32,429 bases of DNA from UBA11512 sp964623895 (lineage in GTDB: Bacteria; Bacillota; Clostridia; Oscillospirales; CAG-272), in contig CAZUWA010000016.1 in NCBI GenBank assembly GCA_964623895.1, positions 1 to 32,429 on the forward strand, read 5' to 3'. The notes under the pieces are model-generated. The model was not told the DNA's origin. It saw only the letters and a program-made list of their open reading frames with translations, and did not search any database. Shown piece after piece: positions 15,514 to 23,559 of this stretch. The stretch's first letter is position 1. The number at the start of each line of letters is the position of its first letter. Position numbers and translations under genes: made by a program.

Positions 15514-15554
15514 AAAAGGCATGTTTCTCGATTTAGGGAGCATGCCTTTTTGCA
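15514..15554 (+). terminator. Intrinsic terminator of nagB
   Basis: AAAAGGCATG (15514-15523) pairs with CATGCCTTTT (15541-15550), and the T run continues to 15551. Confidence 0.85.
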
Positions 15555-15606
15555 TACTCTCCTTTGTCTTTGCATATTTTTAAAAAGATGAACGGAGGTT
15601 ATTAAT

Positions 15607-16104
15607 ATGAACGCATTTCTGAAAAAAAAGAATTTTTCGCCGCTAATGAGCGGATTTTCGGTTTGCGGTGCAGGTGCAGGTCTTGCACTTGCCTTTTTAA
15701 CAGAGGTTGTCTGCGGCAATTTTTATATCTATAAATTCTTGCTTCTGCCACGTCATAGTCCCCCGATCGTGCTGTTTTTCTTGTTATATACCTTCTTTTG
15801 TGCTTTGTGCGGCTATCTGATCGGTTGTTTGATCTCGGCAGTTGGGGAGAGTAGAGAAGCGATCCTCCCCCTTCTCTGCGGTATCTGTGCCCTTCTTTTT
15901 CTTTCGCTGTGGTACATTTCCTTCTTCAAGACCTGTTCCTTTCTGTTTGCGCTCTTTTTGCTCCTTTTTTCGCTGGTCATGTTGTTTTTGACGGTTAAAG
16001 ATCATCTGTTTTGCTTTCCCATTCTCTTTTTGCCTGTGGTTTTGACAGTGATCGGTTATATCTGGTTTCTTTGGTTCAATATTTCGGTAGTTTTATTAAA
16101 TTGA
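15607..16104 (+). CDS. TspO/MBR-like membrane protein (divergent)
   Basis: The 165-aa product is almost wholly hydrophobic, with five segments: about 14-35, 48-75, 83-103, 107-125 and 133-160. Size, five-helix plan, SPP before the second helix, and an ending IWFLWFNISVVLLN resemble the tryptophan-rich sensory protein TspO, whose last helix typically ends W..FA..LN..I..LN. Several family Trp residues are missing, so this is a divergent member or a look-alike. TspO proteins bind porphyrins and related ligands in the membrane. ATG 15607 follows a GGAGG about 10 nt upstream. Only 8 bp separate it from dacF, so the two are probably co-transcribed. Confidence 0.5.
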   Translation: MNAFLKKKNFSPLMSGFSVCGAGAGLALAFLTEVVCGNFYIYKFLLLPRHSPPIVLFFLLYTFFCALCGYLIGCLISAVGESREAILPLLCGICALLFLSLWYISFFKTCSFLFALFLLLFSLVMLFLTVKDHLFCFPILFLPVVLTVIGYIWFLWFNISVVLLN

Positions 16105-16112
16105 GGTGTCAT

Positions 16113-17237
16113 ATGAAAAAAATCATAGCGTACTGTCTTGCAATTCTCTGCTTTTCCGGTTTTTCGGTATACGGTGAGGAGATCGAAACATCTGCCAAAG
16201 CCGTTATCCTTATGGAAGGGGAGACAGGAAAAATACTTTATGAGGCGAATGCTGATGAGGCGCTTCCGCCTGCTTCGGTGACCAAGGTTATGACACTGCT
16301 TCTTGTCATGGAAGCGATAGACAGCGGCAAGATCGCTTTAGATGATCCTGTTTCCGTCAGTGAGCGTGCTGCGGAAATGGGCGGTTCTCAGATTTTTTTG
16401 GAAGTTGGGGAAGAAATGACGGTGGAGGAACTGGTGAAGAGCGTTGTTATTGCTTCCGCAAATGATGCCGCAGCGGCTTTGGCAGAGTATGTTGCAGGAT
16501 CTCTTGAGGTGTTTGTTGCCGATATGAACGACCGTGCGGCGACACTTGGCATGACCAATACTCATTTTGAAAATACGAACGGATTAGACGACACTACTAC
16601 GGAGCATCTTATTTCTGCTAAGGATATTGCCATCATGTCAAGAGAACTTTTAAAGCATGAAACGATCTTAAAATATACCACTATTTGGATGGATAGCGTG
16701 CGAAACGGTGCTTTTGGACTCACCAATACCAACAAACTGCTTCGTTTCTACAAGGGCGTAAATGGCTTGAAAACGGGTTTTACTTCAAAAGCCGGGTATT
16801 GCATCTCAGCAACGGCAAAAAGGGATGGAATGCAACTCATTGCTGTGGTAATGGGTTCTCCGACGGCACAAGAGCGCAATGCCACTGCCGCCAAACTGCT
16901 CGATTACGGCTTTGCAAATTATAAAATGTTTACTCCTACGCCCGATTATCCGACTGTATTGCCGCTGTCCGCAGGACAAAAAAAGGAATGCGCGCTCGTT
17001 TGCGCACCTTCAAGTTATCTCTTAAAAAAAGGGCAGGATCAGAAAGTGGAGATTATCGTGGAACTGCCCGATAAATTGGTTGCACCGATCGAAAAGGGGG
17101 CTCAGGTCGGTCAGATCAGCTATACGCTTGACGGGGAGGTATTGGGCAGTGACCGGATCTATGCGGCGGAGACGGTCAAAAGACTGACATTTGCGGATAT
17201 TTTCAAAGAATTATTTGCTGCATACACATCTTTTTGA
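16113..17237 (+). CDS. dacF: D-alanyl-D-alanine carboxypeptidase (PBP5/DacF type)
   Basis: A penicillin-binding protein that trims the terminal D-Ala from peptidoglycan stem peptides. The 374-aa product has a signal peptide (about 1-21, cut after VYG). The active-site triad motifs are PASVTKVM (Ser55, Lys58), SAND (SxN) and LKTGFT (KTG). After about residue 275 comes a PBP5 C-terminal beta domain, then a short end (FADIFKELFAAYTSF) that could form the amphipathic membrane anchor. ATG 16113 has GAGGTG 5 nt upstream, overlapping the TspO-like stop. Subtype among DacA/DacB/DacF cannot be settled without a tree; DacF is the best guess from size and motif context. Confidence 0.9.
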   Translation: MKKIIAYCLAILCFSGFSVYGEEIETSAKAVILMEGETGKILYEANADEALPPASVTKVMTLLLVMEAIDSGKIALDDPVSVSERAAEMGGSQIFLEVGEEMTVEELVKSVVIASANDAAAALAEYVAGSLEVFVADMNDRAATLGMTNTHFENTNGLDDTTTEHLISAKDIAIMSRELLKHETILKYTTIWMDSVRNGAFGLTNTNKLLRFYKGVNGLKTGFTSKAGYCISATAKRDGMQLIAVVMGSPTAQERNATAAKLLDYGFANYKMFTPTPDYPTVLPLSAGQKKECALVCAPSSYLLKKGQDQKVEIIVELPDKLVAPIEKGAQVGQISYTLDGEVLGSDRIYAAETVKRLTFADIFKELFAAYTSF

Positions 17238-17246
17238 GAAAAGGGC

Positions 17247-17275
17247 TTGAAAAATCCTTTGAAATGGAGTACAAT
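17247..17275 (+). promoter_or_regulatory. Promoter of pgi
   Basis: TTGAAA (17247-17252), 17-bp spacer, TACAAT (17270-17275), starting only 10 bp after the dacF stop. Confidence 0.75.
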
Positions 17276-17316
17276 ACCATCTGTTAAGATCTTTGAAAGA
17301 AAGAGGAAAATAAAAA

Positions 17317-18657
17317 ATGCCTGTCAGACTGTCAGAAAAATATTTAAATGGTTTTGTTTTAGAGAAAGACTATGCGGCAATGAAACAGTCCGCGCAAACT
17401 GCACTGGAAACTGTATTGAGCGGTAGCGGCGCAGGAAACGATTTTCTTGGTTGGAGAACGCTTCCGGAAGTGCCCGATAAAGAAGAATTTGCACGCATCA
17501 AAGCGGCGGCGGAAAAGATCCGTGGGATGTGTGATGTTCTTTTGGTTATTGGCATCGGCGGTTCATACCTTGGCGCACGCGCGGCGATCGAATTCTGTAA
17601 AGGTCAGAATTACAATGCGTTAAGAGACGGTGCGCCTGCCATTTATTTTATCGGTAAAGATCTTTCTTCCGCCACTATTTGCGAAACGCTCAAACTGATC
17701 GAAGATAAGGAAGTTTGTCTCAATGTCATTTCCAAGTCCGGTACGACAACCGAACCGGCGGTAGCTTTCCGTATTTTCAGAGAGTGGATGGAAAAAAAAT
17801 ATGGAGAAAAGGCTTCCGAGCGTATTTTTGTGACTACGGATAAATCAAGAGGAAAACTTAAGGAACTGTCCGGAAAAAAAGGTTATGAGACTTTTGTCGT
17901 TCCGGATGATGTCGGCGGCAGATTTTCGGTGCTCACCGCGGTAGGGCTTTTGCCGATCGCCTGTGCGGGCATCGACATTGACGAAATGGTCGCCGGCGCA
18001 AAGGCATCTAAAGATCTATATACAGCTTCTTCTGATCTTTTTGAAAATGATTGCTTAAAATATGCTGCTCTTCGGAACATTTTTTATAACGGCGGCAAAA
18101 AAACGGAGATCCTCGCTTGCTATGAACCATCGCTTTGTATGACTTCCGAATGGTGGAAGCAGCTCTACGGCGAGAGCGAAGGAAAGGGCGGAAAGGGAAT
18201 CTTCCCGGCGTCTGTTTGCTTTACCACAGATCTACATTCGCTTGGTCAGTTTATTCAAGATGGAACGCCGAATCATTTTGAGACGGTGATTGACTTGATC
18301 GACTGCGGCTACAGTATCAATGTGCCGAATGATCCTGCCAATGTCGATGGATTAAATTTCCTTGCCGGTAAAGAATTGCAGGAGGTCAACAGAACGGCAT
18401 TCAAGGCAACTGTACTTGCGCACACCGAGGGAGGCGTACCGAATATTGTGCTTGAACTCGACAGCCGTTCGGCATATGATTTCGGTTATACCGTTTATTT
18501 CTTTGAATTGGCTTGTGCTGTTTCAGGTTATATTCTCGGCGTCAACCCCTTTGACCAACCGGGTGTGGAAGCATATAAGAAGAATATGTTCGCACTTCTC
18601 GGTAAACCGGGCGAAGAATTTGATGCTCTTCGTGCAATTCTTTCTGAAAAAGCATAA
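17317..18657 (+). CDS. pgi: Glucose-6-phosphate isomerase
   Basis: Interconverts glucose-6-P and fructose-6-P, joining glycolysis with the amino-sugar route of NagA/NagB in this window. The 446-aa product is of the short Gram-positive type (about 450 aa). It has LVIGIGGSYLGARAA, ISKSGTTTEPA (sugar-phosphate loop), DVGGRFSVLTAVGLLP (signature 1) and QDGTPNHFET. ATG 17317 follows a purine-rich AAGAGGA 9 nt upstream. It has its own promoter; no clear terminator follows, only an A-rich stretch before the next promoter. Confidence 0.96.
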   Translation: MPVRLSEKYLNGFVLEKDYAAMKQSAQTALETVLSGSGAGNDFLGWRTLPEVPDKEEFARIKAAAEKIRGMCDVLLVIGIGGSYLGARAAIEFCKGQNYNALRDGAPAIYFIGKDLSSATICETLKLIEDKEVCLNVISKSGTTTEPAVAFRIFREWMEKKYGEKASERIFVTTDKSRGKLKELSGKKGYETFVVPDDVGGRFSVLTAVGLLPIACAGIDIDEMVAGAKASKDLYTASSDLFENDCLKYAALRNIFYNGGKKTEILACYEPSLCMTSEWWKQLYGESEGKGGKGIFPASVCFTTDLHSLGQFIQDGTPNHFETVIDLIDCGYSINVPNDPANVDGLNFLAGKELQEVNRTAFKATVLAHTEGGVPNIVLELDSRSAYDFGYTVYFFELACAVSGYILGVNPFDQPGVEAYKKNMFALLGKPGEEFDALRAILSEKA

Positions 18658-18674
18658 AAAAAACAAAAAAACTC

Positions 18675-18703
18675 TTGCAATCCGTTTCATTTTACTGTAT
18701 AAT
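18675..18703 (+). promoter_or_regulatory. Promoter of the small P-loop gene
   Basis: TTGCAA (18675-18680), 17-bp spacer, perfect TATAAT (18698-18703), followed by GGAGG before ATG 18744. Confidence 0.85.
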
Positions 18704-18743
18704 ATAGACACCAGAAATATCCTGAACGGAGGAATAGATCATT

Positions 18744-19151
18744 ATGGTTAAATTAATTGTCGGGCTGAAAGGTTCCGGAAAAACAAAATCCCTTATCCAG
18801 CTTGTAAATACTGCTGTCTGCACTTCCGACGGTACAGTTGTTTGCATTGAGAAAGGCACAAAACTGATCCATGAAGTCAAGTATCAGGCAAGGCTGATCA
18901 ATACGGAAGAGTACAATATCAAAAACGCGGTCGATCTGTTTGGCTTTATCGCCGGCATTATTGCTAGCGATCACGACGCAAAGGATATCTTTGTTGACTC
19001 TGCGTTGAAGATCTGCGAAAATGACAATGAGGCATTTGCATCTTTCGTTACAAAGTTAGCAGAACTGACCGAAAAGCAAGGGGTGCGTCTAATCATGACT
19101 TCGTCGATCGCTTATGAGGACCTACCCGAGTCCGTCAAGGAATTTGCATAA
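18744..19151 (+). CDS. Small P-loop (Walker A) protein, function unknown
   Basis: The 135-aa product opens with MVKLIVGLKGSGKTKSL, a clear Walker A at residues 7-14. A Walker-B-like strand DIFVDSALKI lies near 85-94, and RLIMTSSIAYEDLP near 115-128 could be the sensor strand. It is far smaller than most P-loop ATPases and has no DNA-binding or membrane part, so it may be a minimal ATPase/GTPase fold acting with a partner. Strong promoter, GGAGG site and perfect terminator show it is an independent single-gene unit. I recognise similar small ATP-binding proteins in Clostridia, but no established role. Confidence 0.8.
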   Translation: MVKLIVGLKGSGKTKSLIQLVNTAVCTSDGTVVCIEKGTKLIHEVKYQARLINTEEYNIKNAVDLFGFIAGIIASDHDAKDIFVDSALKICENDNEAFASFVTKLAELTEKQGVRLIMTSSIAYEDLPESVKEFA

Positions 19152-19164
19152 CAGAATGGTTTTG

Positions 19165-19197
19165 CACCGTGTCGATCTGATCGACACGGTGTTTTTT
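19165..19197 (+). terminator. Strong intrinsic terminator after the P-loop gene
   Basis: Perfect 11-bp arms CACCGTGTCGA (19165-19175) and TCGACACGGTG (19181-19191), TCTGA loop, then TTTTTT (19192-19197). Confidence 0.95.
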
Positions 19198-19200
19198 GTG

Positions 19201-19227
19201 ACCGGATGAGAAAAAGGCGCATACAAT
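19201..19227 (+). promoter_or_regulatory. Possible sporulation-type (sigma-K/sigma-E) promoter
   Basis: No sigma-A promoter is seen here. CATACAAT (19220-19227) matches the -10 of mother-cell sigma factors, and ACC (19201-19203) stands 16 bp upstream, as in sigma-K promoters (AC.., 16-17 bp, CATA...T). The motif is short, so chance is possible. Confidence 0.35.
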
Positions 19228-19278
19228 GTACCGAGGTTCGAAAGCGAGCCAAAACCTTTTGAAGGGAACAGAGAGACC

Positions 19279-20076
19279 ATGATGGATACAAAGAACGGCT
19301 GCTTTTCCGGCAATTACAGAAAAGACAGCGTGTGCATAGACTCGATGCGCATTCTCGACAGTTGTAAAGACAAAGACTGCTTTGAGGATGTACGGGTGTA
19401 TTTGACCGATTTCGGTCAGGAAGTGATTGAAAAGACAGGAAATATCAGAGTGAGGGACACCAAGGTCATCTGTGTCAACATTCAAGCAGATCCCATACGT
19501 TTTAACAAAGGCTTCTATCAGATCACCATTCGCGCCTATACCAAGATCATCTTTGAGGCATGCCTGTGTGTGGGGAAAGTGCAGGAGATCGAAGGTGTTG
19601 CCGTGACCGAAAAGAAGGTCGTCCTTTATGGTGGTGAAGGTTGTGTTCGACTGTTTAAGAGCACACCGCTTGATGGTGGATTCTGCCAGCCTTGCGAATT
19701 TGAAGAAGGTAGCAATAAACCGACGGTCATTCTCGAAACAGTTGATCCGATCGTACTGTCAAGCAAGGTCAAAGAGCCTTGCAGATCTTGTTGCTCTTCG
19801 GTTGAAGACTTCCCGAAGGCGGTTTGTTGCTGTTTAAACGGCGGTATTATCGACCATCCGGGACTTCCGAAACATCTTTATGTCACCCTCGGATTCTTCT
19901 CGGTCATTCGGATTGAGCGCCCTGCGCAACTTATTGTCGATGCAAAGGAATACAGTGTGCCCGATAAGGAATGCTTGGTTTCCGATGAGGAAGATCCGTG
20001 CAGTGTATTTGCAAAGATGCCGTTCCCCGCTGCCAGATTTTCTTCTTGCGGATGTGATAGTAGTACAACGAAATAG
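19279..20076 (+). CDS. Conserved Cys-rich clostridial protein, possibly spore envelope
   Basis: The 265-aa product belongs to a family I recognise in many Clostridia by CIDSMRILDSCKDKDCFEDV, VYLTDFGQEVI, FNKGFYQITIR, GGEGCVRLFKS, ETVDPIVL, a Cys cluster (CRSCCSS ... VCCCLNGG) and VPDKECLVSDEEDPCSVF. Its function is not established. No signal peptide or membrane segment is present. About seventeen cysteines, many in clusters, suggest disulfide cross-linking or metal binding, as in spore coat proteins. The possible sigma-K-type promoter upstream agrees with that, but both points are inference. The start is ATG 19279 or ATG 19282. It stands alone between two terminators. Confidence 0.8.
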   Translation: MMDTKNGCFSGNYRKDSVCIDSMRILDSCKDKDCFEDVRVYLTDFGQEVIEKTGNIRVRDTKVICVNIQADPIRFNKGFYQITIRAYTKIIFEACLCVGKVQEIEGVAVTEKKVVLYGGEGCVRLFKSTPLDGGFCQPCEFEEGSNKPTVILETVDPIVLSSKVKEPCRSCCSSVEDFPKAVCCCLNGGIIDHPGLPKHLYVTLGFFSVIRIERPAQLIVDAKEYSVPDKECLVSDEEDPCSVFAKMPFPAARFSSCGCDSSTTK

Positions 20077-20095
20077 TCTGCTTTTTAAATAACAA

Positions 20096-20138
20096 AAAGG
20101 ATGTCAAAAAGGTCGGTTTGACTTTTTTGACATCCTTT
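20096..20138. terminator. Bidirectional terminator between the Cys-rich gene and glnS
   Basis: 19-bp arms AAAGGATGTCAAAAAGGTC (20096-20114) and GACTTTTTTGACATCCTTT (20120-20138) with one G-T pair and loop GGTTT. Nearly the same as the hairpin at 1694-1732. Confidence 0.9.
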
Positions 20139-20148
20139 CGATTTCTTC

Positions 20149-21819
20149 TTATTGTGTTTTAAAAGAATCTTTTAATGAAACGATTCGGTTAAAAGTATTT
20201 TCATATTTGCTGTCTTTGCAGAAATATCCGGTGCGTACAAATTGGAATCGCGTCAAAGCGTCGACGTTCTTTACACCAGGCTCTACCTTCGCACCTTCCA
20301 CCCGAACAAGGGAAGCGGAGTTGAGATAGTTGTTGTAAAGAGCATGTCCGTTTTCATCCGTCTCGGCTTCCGCCATGTTTTCAAGTGTGAAGAGTCGATC
20401 ATACAGGTTCACGGTGACATCTTCCGCATACTTAGCAGAGACCCAGTGGATCGTTCCCTTGATTTTTCTGCCGTCTGAAGGATTGCCGTTTCCACTGATT
20501 AAGTCTGCTGTGCAGTGGATTTCCCTGATACCGTTGTCTTCATTTTGGATGATCTTGTCGCATTTAACGATATAGGCACCCATTAAGCGTACCTCGCCGT
20601 CCGGCTTCATTCTGAAGAACTTCGGAGGCGGAGTGAGCGCAAAATCTTCTTCGTCGATATACAGTTCTTTTGTGAATTTTACCTTTCTTGTGCCCATTTC
20701 CGGATGTTGCGGATGGTTGGGCAGTTCAAATTCTTCCTCGTAATCATCCGACAGGTTGTCGATGACTACTTTGAGTGGGTGCAGAACGCAAACGCGACGT
20801 TCTGCCGCTTCATTGAGTTCGTCTCGGATGCAAGCCTCAAGCATTCTGATGTCCACCAAATTTTCTGCCTTGGAAATGCCGGCATTTTTGACGAAAGTCA
20901 TAATTGAAGTCGGCGTATAGCCTCTGCGGCGCAAAGCGTGCAGGGTGGGCAATCTTGGATCATCCCATCCGTCAACCATTCCATTCTCAACGAGATAACG
21001 CAAATATCTCTTGGACATGACGGTAGAGGTAACATTCAATCTTGCGAATTCTCTCTGCTTGGGCTTTTTTTCAAAGCCGATATTGTCTACCACCCATTCA
21101 TAAAGCGGTCTGTGATTTTCAAATTCGAGCGAGCAAAGCGAATGAGTAATGCCCTCTAAGGCATCCTGAATGGGATGCGCAAAATCATACATTGGGTAAA
21201 CGCACCATTCATCTCCTTGGCGGTGATGGTGGCAGAATTTGATACGGTAGATAATTGGGTCACGTAGGTAGGTGTTGGCATTGTTCGGATCGATTTTGGC
21301 GCGCAGAGTGCGTGAACCTTCCGGAAATTCTCCGTTCTTCATGCGGTAGAAGAGGTCAAGGTTTTCTTCAACGCTTCTGTCTCGGTAAGGGGAAACGCGG
21401 CTTCCTTCCGCGCGGTCTGTGCCTTTATATTCTGCAATATCCTCTTTTGAAAGGTCACAAACATATGCCTTGCCGTCTTTGATGAGCTTGACCGCGTATT
21501 CAAAGCACTTTCCAAAATAGTCTGAGCCGTAGAAAATGCCGCCGTTTGGCTCTTCGCCGATCAGCCATTTGATGTCTTCGTAGATCGAGTCTACATACTC
21601 CACATCTTCTTTTGTGGGGTTGGTGTCATCAAAACGCAGATTGAATGTGCCACCGTATTTTTTTGCGGTCAGGAAATTGATCATGATCGCTTTTGCCGAG
21701 CCGATATGAAGATATCCGTTCGGTTCGGGTGGAAAGCGGGTGTGAATTTTCAGTTCCGGGTCGTTGCGCAGATCCTCGTCAATGATATCAAATATAAAAT
21801 TGCTTCCGATTTCTTCCAT
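20149..21819 (-). CDS. glnS: Glutaminyl-tRNA synthetase
   Basis: Charges tRNA-Gln directly with glutamine. The 556-aa product has RFPPEPNGYLHIGSAKA (HIGH motif at 38-41), FDDTNPTKE, the acceptor-binding region YPMYDFAHPIQDALEGITHSLCSLEF split over the usual positions, VMSKRYL (KMSKS type), and the two C-terminal beta-barrel domains that bind the anticodon. ATG 21819 is chosen since AAAGGA lies about 10 nt upstream; a TTG at 21873 overlapping gltX has no ribosome site. It follows gltX by 50 bp. GlnRS in this organism suggests that Gln-tRNA need not be made by the GatCAB route, though both can coexist. Confidence 0.95.
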   Translation of the reverse strand: MEEIGSNFIFDIIDEDLRNDPELKIHTRFPPEPNGYLHIGSAKAIMINFLTAKKYGGTFNLRFDDTNPTKEDVEYVDSIYEDIKWLIGEEPNGGIFYGSDYFGKCFEYAVKLIKDGKAYVCDLSKEDIAEYKGTDRAEGSRVSPYRDRSVEENLDLFYRMKNGEFPEGSRTLRAKIDPNNANTYLRDPIIYRIKFCHHHRQGDEWCVYPMYDFAHPIQDALEGITHSLCSLEFENHRPLYEWVVDNIGFEKKPKQREFARLNVTSTVMSKRYLRYLVENGMVDGWDDPRLPTLHALRRRGYTPTSIMTFVKNAGISKAENLVDIRMLEACIRDELNEAAERRVCVLHPLKVVIDNLSDDYEEEFELPNHPQHPEMGTRKVKFTKELYIDEEDFALTPPPKFFRMKPDGEVRLMGAYIVKCDKIIQNEDNGIREIHCTADLISGNGNPSDGRKIKGTIHWVSAKYAEDVTVNLYDRLFTLENMAEAETDENGHALYNNYLNSASLVRVEGAKVEPGVKNVDALTRFQFVRTGYFCKDSKYENTFNRIVSLKDSFKTQ

Positions 21820-21869
21820 TTTTGTATAGTCCTTTCGGTTGAAATGTTGTCTTTTAGCGTGTACAGTGC

Positions 21870-23543
21870 TCAAGATAAAGAAGCGGCAAATTTTTTGATC
21901 CGTTCTACTGTTTTCTCTTTTCCGAGAATGGTGATCACGCTGTAAAGATCCGGGGAATTTGTTTTTCCCGTCACAGCCAAGCGAATGAAGGATGAGATGT
22001 CGCCAACGTGTCCCTTGTAGCCTTCAGGTGACTGTTTGTATACCTTGACGTCAGGGCAGAATCCATGTTTTTCAGAAAGTGCTTTGACAGACTCAAACCA
22101 AGCGTTGTTGTCAGGGGCTTCGATGAAATTTTCGGCGTAATCGCGAAGACAAGCCTTGACATCCTCTTTCTTGAATTTTCCATCGAGCACATCGATTGTT
22201 TCAAACAGTTCGTCATAGAAGAAACCCATATAGTCCTTGATCTCGGACAGACGCGCAAAGTCTTTTCTCGGCTTTTTACCGCCTCTTCCGATGGAAAGAA
22301 TGGCTTTTGCATATGTGGGATCCGTTTTTAAGAGCGCGGCAAAGTCTTTGTCATTCTCTTCTGCCCATGCAGAGACAAGATCATAAACATGTTCGGCAGT
22401 CATTTTGGAAAGAACGTTTTTTGAAACGTCATTCAGCTTGTCAAAGTCAAAAAGGCAACCGGAAACCGACATCTTTTTGATCGAGAAGGGAAATTCCGTG
22501 TAATCTTTTTCAGGATTTTGCGCGTGCCACTCCTCATAGTTGGAGTTTAACAAAGTCATGATATATTCGCAAACTGCCTCAGGGCAATATCCCATACTGC
22601 TGTAATCGTCGAGGTTTGCGCCCATATCTCTCTTGGAGAGTTTCTTTTTATTGCCGTTTTCATCTAAGCGCATGATCTGCGCGATGTGCATATATTTCGG
22701 TAATTTGAAACCGAGATAATTAAAGAGCTGCAGATGTTTTGCAAGGCTGGGAAGCCATTCTTCTCCGCGAATGACATGAGTTGTTCCCATCAGATGGTCA
22801 TCAACAGCGTGTGCAAAATGATAGGTGGGAATGCCATCGGATTTTAGTAGGACGAAATCTTCATCATTTTCCGGAATTTCAAGATTTCCTTTGATCAGGT
22901 CTGTGAATTTGACTTTTTTTTCTTTGTCGCCTTTGGCAAGAATGCGCAAAATGAATCGTTCGCCCTTGGAAAGGTGCTCTTTGACTTCGTCAAGCGTGAT
23001 GGATCGTGCAGCATCCTGCTCTTCTTTTCTTGTCGCTTCTGCTTCCAACCAGTTGGTGTTCTTTAATTCTTCCTTTTTGTTGACCGTCTTGAGTGCTTCT
23101 ATTTCCTCGTCGGAAGTAAAAGAGGGATAAGCAAGCCCCTGCTCAACAAGTGACTTTGCATATACATGATAGATTGCCGCGCGCTTGCTTTGTTTATACG
23201 GACCGTAAATACCTTTTTCACCGTCGAGCGTGACGCCCTCGTCAAAGCTTACACCGTAGTGTGCAAGCGTTTTAATGAGCGCTTCTGCTGCCCCGGGAAC
23301 TTCGCGTTTTGCATCAGTGTCTTCGATGCGCAAGAAAAACACACCGCCCGATTGATGCGCCAACCGTTCTCCGACAGTAGCGGGGAACAGTCCGCCGAAA
23401 TGTACGAATCCTGTGGGACTGGGCGCAAAACGGGTGACCTTTGCCCCTTCCGGCAGGATTCTTGCCGGGTATCGTTCTTCAAGTTGTGCCGGCGTTTCGG
23501 TAACATTGGGGAAGAGCAATTCTGCCAAAACTTTGTAATCCAT
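21870..23543 (-). CDS. gltX: Glutamyl-tRNA synthetase
   Basis: Charges tRNA-Glu with glutamate. The 557-aa product has RFAPSPTGFVHFGGL, where the HIGH motif reads HFGG (48-51), RIEDTDAKREV, HVIRGEEWLPSLAKHLQL, and KKLSKRDMGA (KMSKS type), then a helical anticodon-binding part. It is longer than the usual 470-500 aa, with an extra segment of about 50 residues between the N-terminal motif and the family core. ATG 23543 follows GAGGT 6 nt upstream. It lies 16 bp after the MBL-fold gene and precedes glnS, so all three are probably transcribed together. No T-box leader is visible in front of the operon. Confidence 0.93.
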   Translation of the reverse strand: MDYKVLAELLFPNVTETPAQLEERYPARILPEGAKVTRFAPSPTGFVHFGGLFPATVGERLAHQSGGVFFLRIEDTDAKREVPGAAEALIKTLAHYGVSFDEGVTLDGEKGIYGPYKQSKRAAIYHVYAKSLVEQGLAYPSFTSDEEIEALKTVNKKEELKNTNWLEAEATRKEEQDAARSITLDEVKEHLSKGERFILRILAKGDKEKKVKFTDLIKGNLEIPENDEDFVLLKSDGIPTYHFAHAVDDHLMGTTHVIRGEEWLPSLAKHLQLFNYLGFKLPKYMHIAQIMRLDENGNKKKLSKRDMGANLDDYSSMGYCPEAVCEYIMTLLNSNYEEWHAQNPEKDYTEFPFSIKKMSVSGCLFDFDKLNDVSKNVLSKMTAEHVYDLVSAWAEENDKDFAALLKTDPTYAKAILSIGRGGKKPRKDFARLSEIKDYMGFFYDELFETIDVLDGKFKKEDVKACLRDYAENFIEAPDNNAWFESVKALSEKHGFCPDVKVYKQSPEGYKGHVGDISSFIRLAVTGKTNSPDLYSVITILGKEKTVERIKKFAASLS

Positions 23544-23559
23544 ATTGACCTCGTTATCG

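Noticed and set aside
21820..21873. TTG start of glnS overlapping gltX
   Set aside because: Rare codon without ribosome site; ATG 21819 with AAAGGA upstream gives a normal GlnRS N-terminus.
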